NCBI GenBank assembly: GCA_029207755.1
Contig: JARCOQ010000003.1
Location: 94,318,646 to 94,382,645, forward strand
DNA: 64,000 bases
DNA from: Chamaea fasciata
Taxonomy: Eukaryota > Chordata > Aves > Passeriformes > Sylviidae
Direction: 5' to 3'
Shown here: positions 63,301 through 64,000 of the stretch, in pieces
How the letters are laid out: every line of letters begins with the position of its first letter
Position numbering within the stretch: the first letter of the stretch is position 1
Notes under the pieces: model-generated
What the model was told of the DNA's origin: nothing
Databases searched by the model: none
What the model saw: only the letters and a program-made list of their open reading frames with translations
Position numbers and translations under genes: made by a program

Positions 63301-64000
63301 ATCAGCCCTTCACAAACAGGTTAGTTTGTGTAAGTTATCTGGCACCTAGACAAAAGTCAGGCTGAGAGGAAACAGGAGTCCTTTGTGAATGGCTCACAAA
63401 TAAGAAAAGAAACTAATTTAAACAAGCACTCTAGAAAACAGATAGTATGATCCGTTTCAGTTTTAAGCCAGAGCAGTCTTACTGAACCAGCTGTAAGAAT
63501 ATGAATACAGATTTACATAGTGATAACTTGCTAGCTGTCTTTTGCAAATTCATTGTGCCATTTTCAGGTAGTTAATTAAGTCCTTTAGGTATCAGGGCTC
63601 CAGGAAGTGATAAGACAGCTTGTGAAAAGACAGCTTGGGCAGCTCGGGTGCTTGCTGCTTGGGAAAGTATTTATAGGATATCTTTGGTTATTCCAGGTGA
63701 GATGGACTGCACATTGCCATACATACAGTGCCTAGGTAGGACTGGCAATTCCTTGAAGAAAGGTAGAGCTCTAAGAGTCCAGGAGAAAAGGGGGAATCTT
63801 ACTTCTCCTTTTACCTGTGTGAATATAATGCATGACTTCTTGATTTGTAACATGAGATTTCTCTGCACACACTTCCAGTGTGATTGAAAAAATAGATATA
63901 AAGCTGCTGATTAAAAGTATAACCTCAACAGTAAAAGTGCCCCAGAGGTTTTACCCTCCAACTCACCAGACATTGATCAATGCTCAGCAAAGCCTCTCCA

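Larger units (their letters stand above)
46728..64000. other. Long non-coding stretch to the window end
   Basis: About 17 kb without a recognisable exon, RNA gene or LTR. It holds low-complexity tracts, the tandem repeats at 53542 and 60242, and blocks near 48255-48720, 57400-57660 and 58260-58400 that look complex and homeobox-motif rich. Confidence 0.65.

Overview
The window reads as a gene-poor, AT-rich stretch of a bird nuclear genome, most likely a songbird. Three things point there. Several fragments of CR1 LINEs carry the typical avian 3' end built from the repeated motif ATTCTATG. One short element (about 36707-36852) is a tRNA-Ile-derived SINE fused to a CR1 tail, the architecture of the TguSINE1 family described from zebra finch. 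The only convincing gene is a vertebrate one with an uninterrupted coding exon. There is no bacterial, phage, plasmid or CRISPR content.

Layout. 1-2157: unique non-coding DNA. 2158-3860: an old, internally deleted CR1 copy on the minus strand, bordered by poly(T). 3861-5313: unique sequence. 5314-6000: a second CR1 3' fragment, minus strand. 6001-26104: about 20 kb with no recognisable exon, holding microsatellites and a CR1 tail at 15850-15991. 26105-27199: the complete coding sequence of a FAM110-family protein on the minus strand, best matched to FAM110C. 26780-27860: a CpG island that covers its 5' half and presumed promoter. 27861-64000: a second desert of about 36 kb with a CR1 fragment (35975-36095), the SINE (36707-36852), a CR1 tail (46655-46727), a 43-nt poly(T) and a 59-bp tandem duplication.

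Function. FAM110 proteins are centrosome and spindle-pole associated factors linked to microtubule organisation and cell-cycle progression; FAM110C is also linked to AKT signalling, cell spreading and migration. The promoter appears to lie in the CpG island, which has GC boxes, an inverted CCAAT box and a G-quadruplex-type motif. The remaining sequence would be distal regulatory DNA or neutral spacer. A few blocks look like conserved non-coding elements, but that is only an impression without an alignment. I found no credible undescribed multi-gene system here.
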